Assembly (NCBI GenBank): GCA_012965445.1
Contig: DTSJ01000380.1
Location: 1-8,060 of the forward strand
Source: Candidatus Hydrogenedentota bacterium
Lineage (GTDB): Bacteria > Hydrogenedentota > Hydrogenedentia > Hydrogenedentiales > GCA-2746185
Direction: 5' to 3'
Length of the DNA stretch: 8,060 nucleotides
The translations under genes were made by a program, and so were the position numbers. Positions 5,637 to 8,060 of the stretch are shown here, piece after piece. Position 1 is the first letter of the stretch, and each line of letters begins with the position of its first letter. The notes under the pieces are model-generated. The model saw only the letters and a list, made by a program, of their open reading frames with translations, had not been told where the DNA came from and made no database searches.

Positions 5637-5665
5637 TTATCAATCACGGCGAATTGTGCTATACT
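5637..5665 (+). promoter_or_regulatory. Possible promoter of the DUF5916 gene (extended -10)
   Basis: TTATCA (5637-5642, 4 of 6) is followed by 17 bases and TATACT (5660-5665, 5 of 6), with TG at 5657-5658 forming an extended -10. The start would be near 5672, leaving a leader of about 160 nt. The rest of the 295-bp divergent gap holds no gene I can support. Confidence 0.42.
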
Positions 5666-5831
5666 CTCGTTTCTGTGCCGATAATAGGCCCTGCCGAACG
5701 TAAGATAATCTGATTCGGAACCGTTTTTATACACTGTGGGTACTCTCGCAGAGCTCTCCTTCTGGAAGACATGCTCGAACGCGTGATGTGAGCCAATCCC
5801 CCCGAACTATACAGGTCTACCAGAACGTCTC

Positions 5832-7919
5832 ATGAAGATGAAATTTTACAGTCTATTGCTCTGCCTTGCTGTCCTCTGTTGCTTGCCTGTCCAGGCGCAA
5901 AAAGAGTATTTCGCCCCGCCAAAACGCACCGTTCAGGCGGTCCGAACCGAAACACCCCCTACAATCGACGGTAAACTCGACGAACCGGAGTGGAACAATG
6001 CCAAGGTAATGACCGATTTCGTCAATACCCGATTGGATATCCTGTCCGAGGACCAGTCGAAAGTACGGATGCTCTACGACGACACGTACCTTTATTTCGC
6101 GATCGAGGTCGAGGAAAAAGAAGAAGACATCATCGCAAACATATTCAAATATGATCGAATTCAACTCCGCTTCGAGGACTATTTTCAGATCGGACTCGAC
6201 ACGTTCCACGATGGTAAGCAGGCCTACCTGTTCTTGTTCAGTCCCATTGGTACCCGCTGGGATTCGCGCGAAGGCGTCTTCGGGCGCAACCCTTCCTGGG
6301 ACGCGAACTGGGAAGTAAAAACTGTCATCACCAAGGAGCGCTGGTTCGCCGAAGTACGCATTCCAATCGGGATAATGCACCTGAATCGCGAGGACGATCA
6401 AACCTGGGGAATCAATTTCAGGCATCGGTATTCGATAACGAATAATTCACACCACTGGAACTACAATCCGAACAGCAGCATGGATCGACGCGCTTCAGGC
6501 CCCAAGTTCATATCGGACTTCGGCATATTGGAAAATCTCGACCTTGCAAATTTAAAGGTGCAAGCCGATGCGAAAATTGAAACCTACGTAAGCAGCAACA
6601 CCGAACATGCGGAAGGCCACAACTCTCTCTCTCTGCTCAGTACGGGTCTCGATGTCGAACTGCGCATCTCCTCGCACTGGACGACCCAGTTCACACTCAA
6701 TCCCGATTTCGGCGAGATTGCTGCCGACGAGGGCGACGTACAGAACCGGGACACGGCGCGTTTTCTCTCCGAACGGCGCACTTTCTTCAACGAGGGCGCT
6801 GAACTTTTCCGCACACCGATCAACATTTACGACAGTCGGCAAATCACCGATATCGATACTGCGGCGAAAGTTACCGGTACGGGAGAGGGGTGGACCATGG
6901 CCTCACTGGTACTTCGCGGAGAGGGAAAACGCAGCGGGGAAGATTCCAGTTTCCTGGTTTCGCGCTACACACAAGAAGCGACCGACAAAATTCAGTTGGG
7001 AGCTACGCTAATCGCGGTGGACAGAGAAATCGGAGAGAACGCGGTATTCGGCATTGACTCTCGGGTGGCGTTCTCGCCTTCGACAATTTGGACGACTCAG
7101 ATTCTGCAAATGAACGGTAGCAATTCCATTGACGGAATTTCCGAGGTTACTGAATCGGTCAGTGCCCATGCCTTTGAAACTGAGCTGGAGTGGGGTACCC
7201 AGCCGTGGTCATTCGAGCTGGAATTCAAAAAAATCACTTCTGAGTTCCTTCCCGACCTGGCATTCATCAGCCGTCGTGACATCATTGGTCCTTCATTCGA
7301 GATTGGATTCAGCGACAGCTATTCGCACGATGTCATCGAGGGTGTATTCGTCATGGCTCAAACCGAGCACTATGTAGACCACGACCACCACACTGTATTG
7401 CGCGACTACTCGATTTTCGGCGGCCTGAGCTTCCAGAACGATTGGGACATAAATATGTCCTATCGCGACGATTATCACATTCCGTTTCACAATACATCGC
7501 AAAGCATCGGCGCGACCTACAATCGACAGGACCGCTTCAAGTCATGGCGAATGAATTATTCTAACGGCATATTCCAGGACAATACCTTCGATCAGTACGA
7601 AGTGACCAAGCCGTTCAAGCTGTCCCCGCGCTGGACGAATGATCTCACGTCCCTGCTCCGAACAGAAAAGCGCGACGAGGGTGATCGTGATGTGTGGTTA
7701 TGGCGGAACGAGAGTGAGTACACTTTCAACTGGGAGGGTCGAATCAAACTTACTCTGGAGGCGACCAGCGACCGGGCATACAAACGCACACTGCTTTTCG
7801 CCTATGAGGAAGTCAAGGACTGGGATTTCTTCGTCGTGGTCAACGATTTTCGTGACGATGATGCGCGCGGCGAGCAGATCATTCGATCATTTTTTCTCAA
7901 GTTCATCTACCACTGGTAG
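5832..7919 (+). CDS. DUF5916 outer-membrane-type protein with N-terminal CBM9-like domain
   Basis: This 695-residue protein starts with a Sec signal peptide (residues 1-22, likely cleavage after VQA; no lipobox, since no Gly/Ala/Ser precedes Cys). Residues about 33-235 match the carbohydrate-binding family-9-like module: TPPTIDGKLDEPEW, then VRMLYDDTYLYFAIEV, and later WFAEVRIPIG. The DUF5916 region follows, with NPDFG (290-294) and FLSERRTFFNEGAELF (311-326), which correspond to the family's 'NPDFgqveaD' and 'F..EkRpFFlEg' blocks. The remaining residues alternate as amphipathic beta strands and end in FLKFIYHW with an aromatic last residue, as in outer-membrane beta barrels. The family has no proven activity; roles in sugar binding or export are guesses. 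Its ribosome site is weak. A second ATG at 5838 is possible. It is divergent from the sugar-metabolism pair, so shared regulation is possible but not shown. Confidence 0.88.
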   Translation: MKMKFYSLLLCLAVLCCLPVQAQKEYFAPPKRTVQAVRTETPPTIDGKLDEPEWNNAKVMTDFVNTRLDILSEDQSKVRMLYDDTYLYFAIEVEEKEEDIIANIFKYDRIQLRFEDYFQIGLDTFHDGKQAYLFLFSPIGTRWDSREGVFGRNPSWDANWEVKTVITKERWFAEVRIPIGIMHLNREDDQTWGINFRHRYSITNNSHHWNYNPNSSMDRRASGPKFISDFGILENLDLANLKVQADAKIETYVSSNTEHAEGHNSLSLLSTGLDVELRISSHWTTQFTLNPDFGEIAADEGDVQNRDTARFLSERRTFFNEGAELFRTPINIYDSRQITDIDTAAKVTGTGEGWTMASLVLRGEGKRSGEDSSFLVSRYTQEATDKIQLGATLIAVDREIGENAVFGIDSRVAFSPSTIWTTQILQMNGSNSIDGISEVTESVSAHAFETELEWGTQPWSFELEFKKITSEFLPDLAFISRRDIIGPSFEIGFSDSYSHDVIEGVFVMAQTEHYVDHDHHTVLRDYSIFGGLSFQNDWDINMSYRDDYHIPFHNTSQSIGATYNRQDRFKSWRMNYSNGIFQDNTFDQYEVTKPFKLSPRWTNDLTSLLRTEKRDEGDRDVWLWRNESEYTFNWEGRIKLTLEATSDRAYKRTLLFAYEEVKDWDFFVVVNDFRDDDARGEQIIRSFFLKFIYHW

Positions 7920-8060
7920 TCGCGCGTCTGGTAGTTGTCCGACCAGCCGACACTTCAGTGGAAATATTTTTGGGGAACCATTTCGCCAGCAGGAATGCGA
8001 AAAGGCAGACGGTTCTTCGGTGTCGGTAGCGCGCAGGTTGTAAACTTCGAGTAAAGGCGC
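7920..8060. other. Unassigned 3' flank
   Basis: These 141 bases after the DUF5916 stop contain no ORF I can support and no T-tailed terminator. There is a short hairpin, CTGGT (7928-7932) with ACCAG (7942-7946), and a direct repeat of CTGGTAGT (7913-7920 and 7928-7935) that straddles the stop codon. Neither has a clear role. Confidence 0.4.

Noticed and set aside
5677..5684. Exact GCCGATAA, a perfect sigma-28 -10 element, upstream of the DUF5916 gene.
   Set aside because: The sequence 11 bases upstream (5658-5665) matches TAAAGTTT at only two positions, so there is no -35 partner.
5537..5734. N-terminal extension of the Gfo/Idh/MocA gene by 66 codons.
   Set aside because: The Rossmann fold starts right at the GTG at 5536, which has its own GGAG site; the extension has no domain and covers the intergenic regulatory region.
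7639..8043. 134-codon plus-strand frame running past the end of the DUF5916 gene.
   Set aside because: Mostly overlaps the DUF5916 gene in another frame, is Ser/Arg-rich, and has no ribosome site or family resemblance.

Overview
This 8,060-base window looks like a piece of chromosome from a Gram-negative, probably flagellated, free-living bacterium. A periplasmic Cu/Zn superoxide dismutase and an outer-membrane-type DUF5916 protein point to two membranes. A FlgM-like anti-sigma factor behind a near-consensus sigma-28 promoter points to flagella. The pairing of a Gfo/Idh/MocA oxidoreductase with a xylose-isomerase-like TIM barrel, plus DUF5916, is most familiar to me from deep-branching lineages such as Hydrogenedentota, Planctomycetota and relatives. 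That placement is an inference with low confidence. I see no phage, plasmid, CRISPR, rRNA or tRNA signal.

Layout from left to right. At 3-659 (+) is the 3' end of a spermidine-synthase-like protein with a TPR tail. At 674-700 is a sigma-28 promoter, followed by a folded leader of about 130 nt and the flgM-like gene at 837-1133 (+), closed by a strong intrinsic terminator at 1175-1206. On the minus strand lie lexA (1209-1823) and, upstream of it, sodC (1968-2525). The 144 bp between them is tightly packed: a perfect 16-bp sodC terminator abuts the -35 box of a near-consensus lexA promoter, and a palindrome sits at the predicted lexA start point as a likely self-operator. Divergent from sodC is an unrecognised soluble protein (2709-3455, +), which converges on the TIM-barrel gene with a 6-bp gap.

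The sugar-metabolism pair is on the minus strand: Gfo/Idh/MocA dehydrogenase (4490-5536, true start probably a GTG) followed by the sugar isomerase/epimerase (3462-4274). Between them is a 162-bp non-coding element with perfect 10-bp terminal inverted repeats and a central hairpin, which looks like a small MITE-like repeat. A 295-bp intergenic region separates this pair from the divergent DUF5916 gene (5832-7919, +). The last 141 bases hold no gene I can support.

How the genes relate: most are independent units (flagellar checkpoint, SOS regulator, oxidative defence, sugar catabolism, envelope protein). I found no defence island, biosynthetic cluster or clearly new multi-gene system. The most useful observations concern regulation: the sigma-28 promoter with its structured leader, the non-standard LexA operator candidate, and the inverted-repeat element.
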